A stretch of DNA of 64,000 bases, taken from assembly GCF_004114375.1 (NCBI RefSeq), contig NZ_CP034692.1, forward strand, positions 62,001 through 126,000, read 5' to 3'. Origin of the DNA: Halorubrum sp. BOL3-1. Its GTDB lineage: Archaea > Halobacteriota > Halobacteria > Halobacteriales > Haloferacaceae. Position numbers and translations under genes: made by a program. This document shows, in pieces, positions 33,585 through 42,414 of the stretch. Numbering within the stretch: the stretch's first letter is position 1; each line of letters starts with the position of its first letter. Under the pieces are notes generated by a model, which had not been told where the DNA came from, did no database searches, and saw only the letters and a list, made by a program, of their open reading frames with translations.

Positions 33585-35111
33585 TCACCCGCCGAGTGCG
33601 GCGACGACGTCGTCGATCGTGTAGAGGCCTATCTCGTCGCGTTCGGCAGCGACCTCGTGAACGCTGTCCGTAAACCCGTTCCGGGAGAACAACGCGTATT
33701 CGACGGTTCGCGTCCCGCCGTCTGCCGGCTGCCACCGGAGTTCCTCAACATGCGTCTCCAATGACGCCAATGCGCTGTAATCAAGCGGTGATTCCTGATA
33801 CTTACACTCGCCGACGACGAGCGTGTCTTCGTCAGTGAGTCCGACGACGTCAATCTCGTGGTCCTGATACCACCACTGGCCGACATCGACGATCGGCGTC
33901 TCGTCGTACAGCGTCCACAGGGCCTCACAACACAGTTGCTCGAAGGCGGGTGTAACGAAATCAGCCAGCTCCGGTTCGACGAGTCGTTCGTAGGCTTCGT
34001 CGCCGAACTGATCATAGCGGTCCGCACTCCCGTACAGGAACCGGAACCAGAACCGGAAGAGCGGGTCACGCAGCCGGTACTGGCTTCGCTTGGACCGTTC
34101 GGGCTTCTCAGTCACCGGCACGTGCCGTTCGATGAGTCGAAGCCGCGAGAGTCGGTCCAAATACGTCGATAGCTGATTGTAGTCGATACCCGTCACACCG
34201 GCGATCCCGTTGCGGCCGGTTGCCCCGCCGGCGATCGCTTCGAGGATCGAGAAGTAGCGGGTCGGCTCAGTGACCTCCATGCGGAGGACGTACTCCGGCT
34301 CGTTGCGAAGGGACCCGTGACGAGTCAGCACCGTCTGCTGAACGTTCTCACCGAGCGACCGGTCAGCGTGGAGTTCCTCAAGGTAGTAGGGGACGCCACC
34401 GAACACGCTCCACGCACGGACGGCCTCATCCGCAGTCGCATCGGCTGGCAGGAACTCCCTTGCGGCGTCGAATGAAAGTTCACGGATGTCGAGTGTGAGG
34501 GATGTCCGCCCGTACAGCGGACTATCCCCGAGTAGCGTCGCTTCCTCCATCATGCTGATCGACGATCCGACCAGCACGAACGTCGTCTCCGACTCATCGA
34601 ACTCGTGGTCGAGCAACGCCTGTAACACCGACGGGAGGCTCTCGTCTTGTTCGATCAGGTACGGAAATTCGTCGAGAACGACGATCGCATTCTGGTTGGC
34701 CAGATACCGGAACAACCGCTCCCAATCGGGACGAATATCCTCGATACCGGGAACCGTGTCAGCTGCGGCTTCGACGAACTGCTCTCGTTGGAGCTCCCGC
34801 GTCTTCTGCCGCGCCTGATAGAAGACAGCGTTCTCTCGTCCCTCGAGTGCCTTCTTAACGAGTCTCGTCTTTCCCAGTCGTCGCCGTCCGTACACGACAG
34901 CGAGATTCGCGTTCTCCGAGTCGAACAGGTTATGAAGCCGATTCAACTGCTCTGTTGAATAGCGGTGCCTTCGTGGACGGCCACTCTCTAGGTGCGCTTG
35001 TAAGCGCTTGAGACCAGTAGTCTCAGATTGAGAGGAGCGATATCCCCGCTCAGAGATCGCTATTCAACACAGCAGATTCAACTCCTCCGAGCGGTTCACG
35101 AAGCCAGTCAT
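33585..35111 (-). pseudogene. Archaeal ATPase (PF01637/DUF234 type), interrupted by MITE
   Basis: The start lies at ATG 35111: MTGFVNRSEELN, then the 127-bp MITE, whose first codons bring a TGA. Beyond the MITE the frame resumes NRLHNLFDSENANLAVVYG, the P-loop GRRRLGKTR and Walker B IVVLDEFPYL. A C-terminal DUF234-like nuclease-fold domain follows (IDVVGLTDEDTLVVGECKYQ). Members are stand-alone AAA-like ATPases of unknown role. Because only 11 residues are cut off, a TTG at 34944-34946 could restart a nearly full 453-residue protein if the MITE supplies a promoter. Confidence 0.85.
34948..35074. mobile_element. 127-bp MITE (family copy 2) in the ATPase gene
   Basis: Ends TGCTCTGTTGAATAGCG and TCGCTATTCAACACAGCA, with exact 8-bp duplication GATTCAAC at 34940-34947 and 35075-35082. 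Removing the element and one octamer restores the ATPase codons GAG TTG AAT CGG. Confidence 0.9.
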
Positions 35112-35141
35112 ACCGCGGTGTCTGTGACCACGGAGTAAAAA

Positions 35142-35167
35142 TATTCTGAATAATCATATTCCGAATA
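35142..35167. promoter_or_regulatory. Two tandem TATTCNGAATA dyads
   Basis: TATTCTGAATA (35142-35152) and TATTCCGAATA (35157-35167) are palindromes spaced 15 bp centre to centre, 31-56 bp upstream of the ATPase ATG. Position and symmetry fit a repressor operator overlapping its promoter. Confidence 0.5.
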
Positions 35168-35341
35168 ATCATATTTGGTGGTACTATTGGTTCGCTGTGG
35201 CTTATTGGCCTCTGGTGGTTTGTTTTTCCGCCGCTCGTAGGGTACCTTACCGAAAACTGGGCGGAGACGGCCCGGTATAATCATCCAAGAATGCTGGGAT
35301 ATGGGTATACCTCCGCCCGTGCTGAGTTACCGGACCAGTGA
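35150..35341 (+). pseudogene. 5'-truncated small membrane-protein fragment
   Basis: Open frame from just after TGA 35147-35149 to TGA 35339-35341. It encodes a Trp-rich hydrophobic helix SLWLIGLWWFVFPPLVGYL followed by a soluble tail ending AELPDQ. The composition is strongly protein-like, but no ATG, GTG or TTG start is in frame. Probably the end of a lost gene. Confidence 0.4.
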
Positions 35342-35367
35342 CTGAATAATAACGCTGAGAAATACCG

Positions 35368-35721
35368 TTACTGTAGTTCTTCGACGAGTACAACCACAGC
35401 CTCATCGACGAGGTCTCTGGCAAGACGCCCCTGCCAGAAGTCGATGTCCTCGTGGTCAATAGATTGGACGCCCCACGGAACGATCCGGCTCTCGTCCGGT
35501 GTCCCGCCACGAAGCCAGCTCTCTTCAGGGACCGTGACTAGGCCGTCCATCCACGATTTCGACGTCAACGTCACCGCAATGTACTGCTCGCCGTGGAACG
35601 GCCGTCCCTCGTGATTCGAGAGAACGAGTCACGGCCGAGCAGCTTCTTCGCCTTTGAACGGGTCGTCACCATAGACGACGTCGCCCCGCTCGAACACCGG
35701 AAGGTCGTCTCCGTCAGTCAC
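35368..35721 (-). pseudogene. PemK/MazF-like toxin with in-frame opal stop
   Basis: GTG 35721 overlaps the regulator's TGA (GTGA). The frame reads VFERGDVVYGDDPFKGEEAA, then TGA at 35629-35631, then LVLSNHEGRPFHGEQYIAVT, matching the PemK/MazF-like barrel (compare YLILSNDHVPFYGQEYIAVV in the intact copy at 52551). The C-terminal WGVQSIDHEDIDFWQGRLA is intact. The single stop probably replaces a Trp or Arg codon. mRNA interferase activity is expected of intact relatives. Confidence 0.78.
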
Positions 35722-36089
35722 TGCTCATCTTCCATACTTGGATGTGGCTCGTTAGGAGCGTGCTTGCGCCAAGATTCTTTGTCTTCCTCGCTGAGTTGAT
35801 CGTTGAACAGGGTAGTCGCCCGTTCATATCCACTGTATCCTTCAAGCCGCTCAGCGTCGTCAATTACCGCCCAATACGTCGCCTTGTGTTCGACCAGACC
35901 GCGGTCCTTCAATCGTGAAAGCGCAGTACTGACCGTCCCTTCGTCGGTGCCGATCTGTGAGGCGATTTCGCGGGCCTTGAACGCTCGATGCTTGTTGGCC
36001 GCGAGAAACCCGAGAACCTGATCCGGAACCGAAAGGTCCGCGAGTTCGTCCTCGCTGGTGTTCTTGAAGGTATCTCGGTCGATAGACAT
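35718..36089 (-). CDS. MarR-like winged-helix antitoxin/regulator
   Basis: 123 residues. LSVPDQVLGFLAANKHRAFK, then AREIASQIGTDEGTVSTALSRLKDRGLVEH is a clear wHTH. The C-terminal third is acidic (NDQLSEEDKESWRKH, EPHPSMEDEQ) and similar to the tail of the regulator at 52179. It is coupled by a GTGA overlap to the toxin pseudogene, so it is the antitoxin half of a toxin-antitoxin pair. Start ATG 36089. Confidence 0.8.
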   Translation of the reverse strand: MSIDRDTFKNTSEDELADLSVPDQVLGFLAANKHRAFKAREIASQIGTDEGTVSTALSRLKDRGLVEHKATYWAVIDDAERLEGYSGYERATTLFNDQLSEEDKESWRKHAPNEPHPSMEDEQ

Positions 36090-36592
36090 CGTTGAGTGGG
36101 GGTACGTCACCCACTGTAAAAGACGTTAGGAGTGAAAGTGATGTAAATACTGATGGAAAATTCGCTCCGATCAGCACGGGACTTCTGCGTACTCAGTGGT
36201 AACCCGGAAGCCAGTGAGAACGAGTGTGCCTATGGATTGCCGAATCTCCTCGAAGGGGGGAGGGGGGGTGTCCCGAGTGAAACCTTCTCAAAAGAAGGGG
36301 CCCCACCCTCCACTCGAAACGTACCTTTTGTCGGGAGCGTCCTCTCTATGATCGTACTTAGAATGTACGCTCTTGTGGCTGAGATTGTTGGTGGCGAGCT
36401 GTCTTTCGATTTTTCGAAGTCAACTGTTGTGGGGCTACCCCTTCAAAACGGACCTAATCTCGGCTGAATCGGGCTTTCTCGAAACTGACCAGAACTGACG
36501 AACTCTCACCAACAATCCTCTACCCAAGAGCGGGACTGAATATTCCGGGCAAGGGGATCTTCACTGGGTGGCTCTCTGTTGGCGGCGAGCCG
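36090..36592. other. Upstream region of HerA gene with G-tracts and open coding-like frames
   Basis: No complete gene. The frame of the downstream ATPase is open back to TAA near 36456 and reads LTRTDELSPTILYPRAGLNI, then GKGIFTGWLSVGGEP, clearly protein-like. A different frame just before it gives YALVAEIVGGELSFDFSKS. The ATPase may therefore be a frameshifted longer gene. The tract 36251-36330 has G6/G7 runs and CCACTCGAAAC. Confidence 0.5.
36251..36330. other. G-tract region with origin-box-like motif
   Basis: GGGGGGAGGGGGGG is followed by CCCGAGTGAAACC, AGAAGGGGCCCC and CTCCACTCGAAACG. Haloarchaeal origin recognition boxes combine a TCCA-N-GAAAC-like core with a G-string, so this might be a plasmid or virus origin fragment. 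No orc1/cdc6 or rep gene is adjacent. Tentative. Confidence 0.25.
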
Positions 36593-37855
36593 ATGACGGT
36601 GAACAGCGAGAACTTCCCATACTACCTCAGTAACCCCGGAATCGATCGGGAGACGGGAGACGTTGAAGACGGTGAGCCCGCCGTGTTCAGACACGCTCTC
36701 GTTGCGGGCTCGACCGGGAAGGGGAAAACCCACTTCACGAAGAACGTGTTGCGGCAGTTTGTCTCTGAGAAGCGCTATCCAATTCGCCACCACGATACAG
36801 GCGAAAAAGAACAGCGACGGCTCAATCTCGTTATCATCGACCCCGAAAACGAGTACTGGGAGATGCGTGAGGACAACGACGCCGTCGTGAACGATGACGC
36901 GATACAGCGGGAACTCCGCCGACACAACGTCAAACACGGGGGCGTCGACGACCTCAATGTGTTCGTCCCGCAGGTTGCCGGCACGAATGCCCCCTCGACG
37001 ATGGAGAGTCGTGAGCTCTCGATCCCCTTCGAGGTCGTCCGTGGCCGGCCGGAAATGCTGATGCCGTACACGCCGACTGAGGTCACGCGCGGCGCAATCG
37101 AAGACTGTATCAACGCGTACTTTTCGTGCTTCGATTCGCAGGGTGGCTACCCGGACCGCTCTGTAGACCGCCCGAAATACGTTGATTTCCTCGAGTTCCT
37201 CGACGAGCACGATTACGATGAGAGCCGGCTACGCGAGGAGAACAACATTGCCGGCGGAACGTGGAGTGCAGTGAACCGGCGCGTCGACCGTGACACGTTC
37301 CGGCAGGTGTTCGACCAAGGAACCGCGTTCCTCCCGGACGTCTCCGATACCGTGTTCCGCGAAGGGCAGGTGACGGTGATCCCGACGAGTCACCTCAACG
37401 GTGGGAAAGAGAGTCTCACGGTCTTGTCGATCCTCTCGTACATCATCGAGAACAAAATCGACGATTATCAGGTGGATCCGGCGGTTCGTGACACGCCGAT
37501 GCTCGTCGCGGTTGACGAAGCGCACAACTACCTGGCGAGTGCGAGCAGCCTCCGCGAAGAGTATATTCTCCGACGGGCGCGTGTCGCCGTCAAGCAGGGT
37601 CGAAAATACAAGCTCGGACTATGTCTCATTACACAGAATCCGGATGACGTCGATGACGACGTGATCAAGCAAATCAATACGAACATCTTCCTCGGCCTGA
37701 AGGCGGAGGTCGTCGATGACGTGCCGTCAATCCCTTCCGATTTCAAGAAGGATCTTCCGAACTTCGGCAAGGGACAAGCCGTCGTGAAAGCTCCGGACGT
37801 CGAAGCCGTTGAAGTGAAAGGGCTCCCGTACTGTGTTACCCGACACGGCAACTGA
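36593..37855 (+). CDS. HerA/VirB4-type ATPase (DUF87), possibly 5'-truncated
   Basis: 420 residues from ATG 36593. The Walker A is VAGSTGKGKTHFTKNVL (about residues 37-53), Walker B is PMLVAVDEAHNYLA, and GLCLITQNPDDVDDDVIKQI is the sensor/arginine-finger region of HerA-like DNA translocases. The coding frame extends upstream of the ATG for about 130 bp without a start. Relatives have more N-terminal sequence, so the gene may be truncated or frameshifted. HerA-like pumps move DNA in repair, conjugation or virus packaging. A queC relic begins 9 bp downstream. Confidence 0.8.
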   Translation: MTVNSENFPYYLSNPGIDRETGDVEDGEPAVFRHALVAGSTGKGKTHFTKNVLRQFVSEKRYPIRHHDTGEKEQRRLNLVIIDPENEYWEMREDNDAVVNDDAIQRELRRHNVKHGGVDDLNVFVPQVAGTNAPSTMESRELSIPFEVVRGRPEMLMPYTPTEVTRGAIEDCINAYFSCFDSQGGYPDRSVDRPKYVDFLEFLDEHDYDESRLREENNIAGGTWSAVNRRVDRDTFRQVFDQGTAFLPDVSDTVFREGQVTVIPTSHLNGGKESLTVLSILSYIIENKIDDYQVDPAVRDTPMLVAVDEAHNYLASASSLREEYILRRARVAVKQGRKYKLGLCLITQNPDDVDDDVIKQINTNIFLGLKAEVVDDVPSIPSDFKKDLPNFGKGQAVVKAPDVEAVEVKGLPYCVTRHGN

Positions 37856-37863
37856 CGAGACGG

Positions 37864-37965
37864 GCGTGTGGGACGTTGTCTGTATGTGTATTTCGGCATG
37901 ATACGTCCCGGAATGCTGGGTCACGCGATCCGATCACGTACGCTGAGCGGCCGGAGTTCTCGTAA
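37864..37965 (+). pseudogene. queC relic 1 (C-terminal cysteine region)
   Basis: Reads ACGTLSVCVFRHDTSRNAGS followed by RDPITYAERPEFS and TAA. It corresponds to the end of QueC, where ACGTCDACAFRLRAFQN-like sequence carries the zinc cysteines. The second Cys pair is lost. No upstream QueC sequence remains because the HerA gene ends immediately before. Confidence 0.65.
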
Positions 37966-37990
37966 ACTCTGATTCACACATACATCACTC

Positions 37991-38117
37991 TACTCTGTCG
38001 AATAGCTATGTTGGTTGAGATGGTCGAAATCTGAGTCGGGTTATCAACCGCTAAACCTGACGATCTCAAGATCGGTATCGTCTCACCGAGACTCGGAGAC
38101 CGCTCTTCAACGGAGCA
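37991..38117. mobile_element. 127-bp MITE (family copy 3)
   Basis: Ends TACTCTGTCGAATAGC and CGCTCTTCAACGGAGCA align with copies 1 and 2 and the length is identical, but the ends carry several substitutions and no target duplication remains (CATCACTC versus GTTTATTC). An older insertion. The surrounding 37966-38187 spacer is otherwise empty. Confidence 0.75.
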
Positions 38118-38187
38118 GTTTATTCAATTTCTCTCTACTGTTGTGAGAACCGTTGACTATTCACGTGCTGAGTGATGGCGGTAGCGT

Positions 38188-38742
38188 ATGGCGATTGACC
38201 GTGTGACGGTGTCACTTGATAAGGACGCGAAAGAGGCGCTTGACGATCTCACTGAACGGACGGGCCACGGGCAAAGCGAGTTGTTGCGTCGTGCGTTGAT
38301 GTTCTACGCGGCTAATTACCAAGCTGCAACGACTGACGCGGGGACGAAGCTCGGAGATTATCACAAAATGCTGTCGGGCGGTGAACACGTGCTTCTCGAC
38401 GTCGATTTCCTCCACTGCTTCCTCGATTACGTGTCTGACAGCGGCGATGAACCCGATCCTGAGTTCTTAGCGAAAGCGGATCAGGTCTCCGAGTATCACG
38501 CTCACGAGTACGACGGCGAATTTGAAACACTCGATGAGCTTCTGGAGTGGCTCTCGCTGTGCGGGTTTTTGAGCGTCCGCCGGAGTGATGACGACCGGTA
38601 TCACGTCGTGTTCCCGTCTGACCAGATCCGGTGGTTTATGACTCGGTTTATCGAGCGGAGCGCGGCGAATCTCCCCTTCGATCTCGTTATCGAGGAGGGG
38701 CTCACGAAGGTGCTGATAACTGAGACGAGACCGGACGATTGA
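38188..38742 (+). CDS. Ribbon-helix-helix regulator with long C-terminal domain
   Basis: 184 residues. The RHH reads MAIDRVTVSLDKDAKEALDD, then TGHGQSELLRRALMFYAANY. The additional 130-residue C-terminus (LGDYHKMLSGGEHVLLDVDF and DQIRWFMTRFIERSAANLPF) is seen in a haloarchaeal RHH subgroup that may sense a ligand. It lies 145 bp upstream of the Hyu/Liv operon on the same strand and may be its regulator (inference from position). Confidence 0.78.
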   Translation: MAIDRVTVSLDKDAKEALDDLTERTGHGQSELLRRALMFYAANYQAATTDAGTKLGDYHKMLSGGEHVLLDVDFLHCFLDYVSDSGDEPDPEFLAKADQVSEYHAHEYDGEFETLDELLEWLSLCGFLSVRRSDDDRYHVVFPSDQIRWFMTRFIERSAANLPFDLVIEEGLTKVLITETRPDD

Positions 38743-38850
38743 GCGCAATCAGCACTCGGTAAACTGATGTCTTCAAGTTATATGTGGATTTCATACTGGC
38801 TCATACGGTGGCACCGCACTGACGTATTGTGTGTGAATTCCTAACAATCA

Positions 38851-38860
38851 CATATATATA
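38851..38860 (+). promoter_or_regulatory. TATA box of the hyu/liv operon
   Basis: CATATATATA lies 27-36 bp upstream of ATG 38887, the position expected for an archaeal TATA box feeding a nearly leaderless transcript. Confidence 0.6.
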
Positions 38861-38886
38861 GCGAGGTACAGATGTAATTCGTAGCC

Positions 38887-40248
38887 ATGTCGAATGATAA
38901 CACGTTTACGGAGCGGCTCAAACGGCGTCGGTTCGTTCGTCTGAGCGGAGCTACCGGAGTTGCCGCCCTAGCGGGGTGTAGCAGTCAGGAAGACCTCCAG
39001 GGCGACGGTGGTGACGGCGGCGACGAGTCCTCCGACGGGTCCGACGGGTCTGACTCGGACGACGGGTCCGACTCGGACGACGGCGAGGACGGTGGGTCGG
39101 GCGACAGCGACCCGATCGGTGTCGGTGTCGTGATCCCGTTCAGTGGTGACCTGAGTGACTTCGGGGAACCGATGCTGAACGGCCTCGAAATGGCGCAAGA
39201 AGACATCAACGCCGCCGGTGGGCCGCTCGGAAGAGAGATCGAACTGTTCGACGAGGACTCGGAAACCAATTCGACTGCGGGGGTCAACGCGGCAAACTCC
39301 CTCGTGAACACGCAGGGCGTCTCGGGGCTGATCGGGGCGGTTTCGAGCGGCGTGACGATCAGTATCGCCCAGTCGGTGACGATTTCGGAAGAGATCCTAC
39401 ACATCACGTCCGCGTCGTCGTCGCCGACGATCAGCACGCTGGACGATAACGATCTCGTGTTCCGGACGCGGACGAACGACCGGTTCGTCGCGCAGGTCAT
39501 GGCGCAGATCATCGAGGACGAAGGCGCCGACTCCGCGGCCGTCCTATACATTAACAACGACTTCGGAGCCGCTCTCGCCGAGACGTTCGAGGAAACGTTC
39601 AGCGGGACGACGACGGCCACCGTCGGGTACGAGTCCGGCCAGTCCTCGTACCAGCAGGCGCTGTCCGAACTGTACGCCGACGGTCCGGAGTTCGTCGCGT
39701 ACGCCGGGTACCCGGAGAGCGGGACCACGATTCTAAACCAGTGGAACGAGGAAGGGTACGGCGGCAACTGGGTGCTCCACACGAGCCTCCTCTCGCAGGA
39801 CTTCCTCAGTAACGTCGGTGCGGATATCCTCAACGATATGTACGGTGTGCGGACGCTCCCGCCGACCGGTGACGCGACGAGCAGTTTCGAGGGGGATTAC
39901 GCCGACGCGTATCCGGACGCCGACCTGTTCTCGCCGTACTCGTGGAACTCGTACGACGCGCTCGTCTCCTACGCGCTCGCGGTTCATCACGCCGGGACGA
40001 CCGATCCCAACACGGTCAAGGAAAGCATGCGACCGGTCTCGAATCCCGACGGCGAGGGCGTGAGTTACGGAGCAGTGGGCGACGGGTTCGGTCTTATCGA
40101 TGACGGGACGGCCATCGATTACTCGGGGCCGAGCGGCCAGGTGAACTACGACGATAACGGCGATGTCGCCAGTGACATGGTTATCGTCCAAGTCGAGGAC
40201 GGCGAGTTCGTCGATCAGGAAACCATCCCGGCCAGTGACTTGATCTAA
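38887..40248 (+). CDS. Branched-chain-amino-acid-type ABC substrate-binding lipoprotein
   Basis: 453 residues. The N-terminus KRRRFVRLSGATGVAALAGC is a Tat-type signal ending in a lipobox Cys. An Asp/Ser/Gly linker of about 45 residues follows, usual for haloarchaeal surface lipoproteins. The Peripla_BP_6 (LivK-like) domain starts PIGVGVVIPFSGDLSDFGEP and GLEMAQEDINAAGG, and ends with a C-terminal NYDDNGDVASDMVIVQVEDG. It captures the ligand outside the membrane for LivHMGF. First gene of the operon. Confidence 0.92.
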   Translation: MSNDNTFTERLKRRRFVRLSGATGVAALAGCSSQEDLQGDGGDGGDESSDGSDGSDSDDGSDSDDGEDGGSGDSDPIGVGVVIPFSGDLSDFGEPMLNGLEMAQEDINAAGGPLGREIELFDEDSETNSTAGVNAANSLVNTQGVSGLIGAVSSGVTISIAQSVTISEEILHITSASSSPTISTLDDNDLVFRTRTNDRFVAQVMAQIIEDEGADSAAVLYINNDFGAALAETFEETFSGTTTATVGYESGQSSYQQALSELYADGPEFVAYAGYPESGTTILNQWNEEGYGGNWVLHTSLLSQDFLSNVGADILNDMYGVRTLPPTGDATSSFEGDYADAYPDADLFSPYSWNSYDALVSYALAVHHAGTTDPNTVKESMRPVSNPDGEGVSYGAVGDGFGLIDDGTAIDYSGPSGQVNYDDNGDVASDMVIVQVEDGEFVDQETIPASDLI

Positions 40249-40362
40249 CCGATTTTGCACCCCGTAGCTGTAGTACGGGACGCCCGCGCTTTATCAGCAA
40301 CTCAATCATGATTAGCAGCCACACTCAACGGGTGTATAGACCTCTCAGCGGAGGGGGAGCCG

Positions 40363-42414
40363 ATGACTAGCAGCGATATCCGAGTCGGCGTCGATATCGG
40401 TGGGACGTTCACGGACCTCGTCACGATCACGGACGGAACGCTCGACGTCACGAAGACGTCTTCGACGCCTACGGCTCCGGAAGACGGCGTCACGGATGGC
40501 CTCGAAAAAACGAACGAGAAGGCCGGCCTACAGTTCGGCGATGTCGACTTTTTCGCGCACGGAACAACGGTCGCAACGAACGCGGTGCTTGAAGAAGACT
40601 GGGCTGAAACTGCGCTAGTCACGAGTGACGGGTTCCGTGACGTGCTCGAAATCGGGCGGCAGGCGCGCCCCGACATCTATGATTTCCAAACGGAGAAACC
40701 GCCGGCTGTCGTCCCGCGGAATCACCGGTACGAAGTTCCGGAACGGTTAGACGAGCGAGGCGACGTTTCGATACCGCTCGACGAAGCGGCCGCTCGTGAC
40801 GTTGCGGAACGGCTCGTGGATGCGGACGTTTCGAGCGTTGCGGTTAGCCTCCTGTTTTCGTACGAGAACGACTCGCATGAGCGTCGCATCAGAGAGATAC
40901 TGGAAGAAGAGGGCGTCGACGCGTCGTTCTCGCTGTCGAGTGAGGTGCTGCCCGAGATCCGGGAATACGAGCGGACGCTGACGACGGCGCTCAACGCGGC
41001 GCTGAAACCGGTGATAGACCAGTACCTTGGAAACCTCGAAGCCGAGATCGCCGACTTCGGGATCCGTCCCGAGCTTAAGATCATGCAGTCGAACGGCGGT
41101 ATCATCACCGCTGACATCGCGCGGACGCGACCGGTCAACACGCTGCTTTCGGGCCCGGCGGCCGGTGTACAGGGGGCGAGTTATGTGGCCGGGCTCGCCG
41201 ATATCGAGAACCTGATCACCATGGACATGGGCGGGACGTCGTGTGACGTGTCACTCGTCGAGGGCGGCGACCCGATGGTCGCCACCGACGTCGAGGTCGG
41301 CGACTACCCGGTCAACGTGCCGATGATCGATATTCATACTGTCGGCGCCGGGGGCGGATCGATCGCGTGGATCGACGACGGTGACGCGCTCCGTGTCGGG
41401 CCGCGATCCGCGGGCGCCGAACCCGGCCCGATCTGTTACGGTCGCGGCGGCACCAGCCCGACGATCACGGACGCGCAACTCCTCTTGGGACGGTTGAACC
41501 CCGATGCGTTCCTCTCAGACGAGTTGTCGGTCGATGTGAATCGCGTCGAGGAGATATTCAAACGGGAGATCGCTGACCCGCTCGGGAAGTCGATCGAGGC
41601 CGCCGCGCAGGGCGTACTTGACGTCGCAAACGCGAGCATGGAGCGGGCGTTACGCGTCGTGTCGGTCGAACGCGGGTACGACCCGCGGGACTTCGGTCTC
41701 GTCGCGTTCGGGGGGGCCGGACCGCTCCACGCGACGACGCTCGCCGCCGAACTCGATATCCCGCGGGTGCTCATCCCGCGGACCGCCGGTGTCCTCTCCG
41801 CGCTCGGGCTACTGATCAGCGACATCCTGTACGACTACAGCACCTCCCGCGTTCGGAACTGGGAGGCCGTGGATCCGAGCGATCTCCAGGCGACCTTCGA
41901 CGAGTTCGTCGCCCGAGGCCGCGAACAGTTGGAAAACGAGAACCTGTCGGAGTCACAGATGCGGTTCGAACGATCAGTTGACCTGCGGTACACCGGGCAG
42001 GCCTTCGAACTGTCCGTCCCCGTTCCGGACGGAAAAGTGGATTCACAGACCAAAGCCACGATCCGAGACCGGTTCAACGCCAAGCATCGACAGCGCTACG
42101 GGCACGCCTACGACGACGAACCGATCGAGTTAGTGACGCTCCGAACCCGCGCCCGCGGTGTCGTTCAAACGCCGAGTCTCCGGCACGACACGGACACCGG
42201 GAACGTTGCGGACGCCATCGCCGAGGAGCGGCCGGTTCACTTCGACGGCGATGTGTACGACACACGCGTGTACCGGCGAGAGCAGCTACCGGCCGATGCC
42301 GGTTTCACCGGACCGGCGATCGTGGAGGGCACAGAGAGCACGGTCGTCGTCCGTCCGGAGCAATCCGTCGAGGTAGACGAGTACGGCAGCCTCATCGTGG
42401 AGGTCCGATCATGA
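40363..42414 (+). CDS. Hydantoinase/oxoprolinase subunit A (HyuA-like)
   Basis: 683 residues. The N-terminal ASKHA-type fold is IRVGVDIGGTFTDLVTITDG. LLSGPAAGVQGASYVAG, TMDMGGTSCDVSLVEGG and GAEPGPICYGRGG are the family's nucleotide- and metal-site motifs; LVAFGGAGPLHATTLA is also typical. It hydrolyses ATP to open a cyclic amide (5-oxoproline, N-methylhydantoin), or carboxylates in the acetophenone-carboxylase branch, together with subunit B. GGAGGGGGAG-like Shine-Dalgarno DNA precedes the ATG. Its TGA overlaps hyuB (ATGA). Confidence 0.92.
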   Translation: MTSSDIRVGVDIGGTFTDLVTITDGTLDVTKTSSTPTAPEDGVTDGLEKTNEKAGLQFGDVDFFAHGTTVATNAVLEEDWAETALVTSDGFRDVLEIGRQARPDIYDFQTEKPPAVVPRNHRYEVPERLDERGDVSIPLDEAAARDVAERLVDADVSSVAVSLLFSYENDSHERRIREILEEEGVDASFSLSSEVLPEIREYERTLTTALNAALKPVIDQYLGNLEAEIADFGIRPELKIMQSNGGIITADIARTRPVNTLLSGPAAGVQGASYVAGLADIENLITMDMGGTSCDVSLVEGGDPMVATDVEVGDYPVNVPMIDIHTVGAGGGSIAWIDDGDALRVGPRSAGAEPGPICYGRGGTSPTITDAQLLLGRLNPDAFLSDELSVDVNRVEEIFKREIADPLGKSIEAAAQGVLDVANASMERALRVVSVERGYDPRDFGLVAFGGAGPLHATTLAAELDIPRVLIPRTAGVLSALGLLISDILYDYSTSRVRNWEAVDPSDLQATFDEFVARGREQLENENLSESQMRFERSVDLRYTGQAFELSVPVPDGKVDSQTKATIRDRFNAKHRQRYGHAYDDEPIELVTLRTRARGVVQTPSLRHDTDTGNVADAIAEERPVHFDGDVYDTRVYRREQLPADAGFTGPAIVEGTESTVVVRPEQSVEVDEYGSLIVEVRS

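Noticed and set aside
36153-36467. 104-residue open frame upstream of HerA as an independent gene
   Set aside because: Its first half spans homopolymer G-runs and is low quality; only the last 35 residues look coding, probably part of an old N-terminus.
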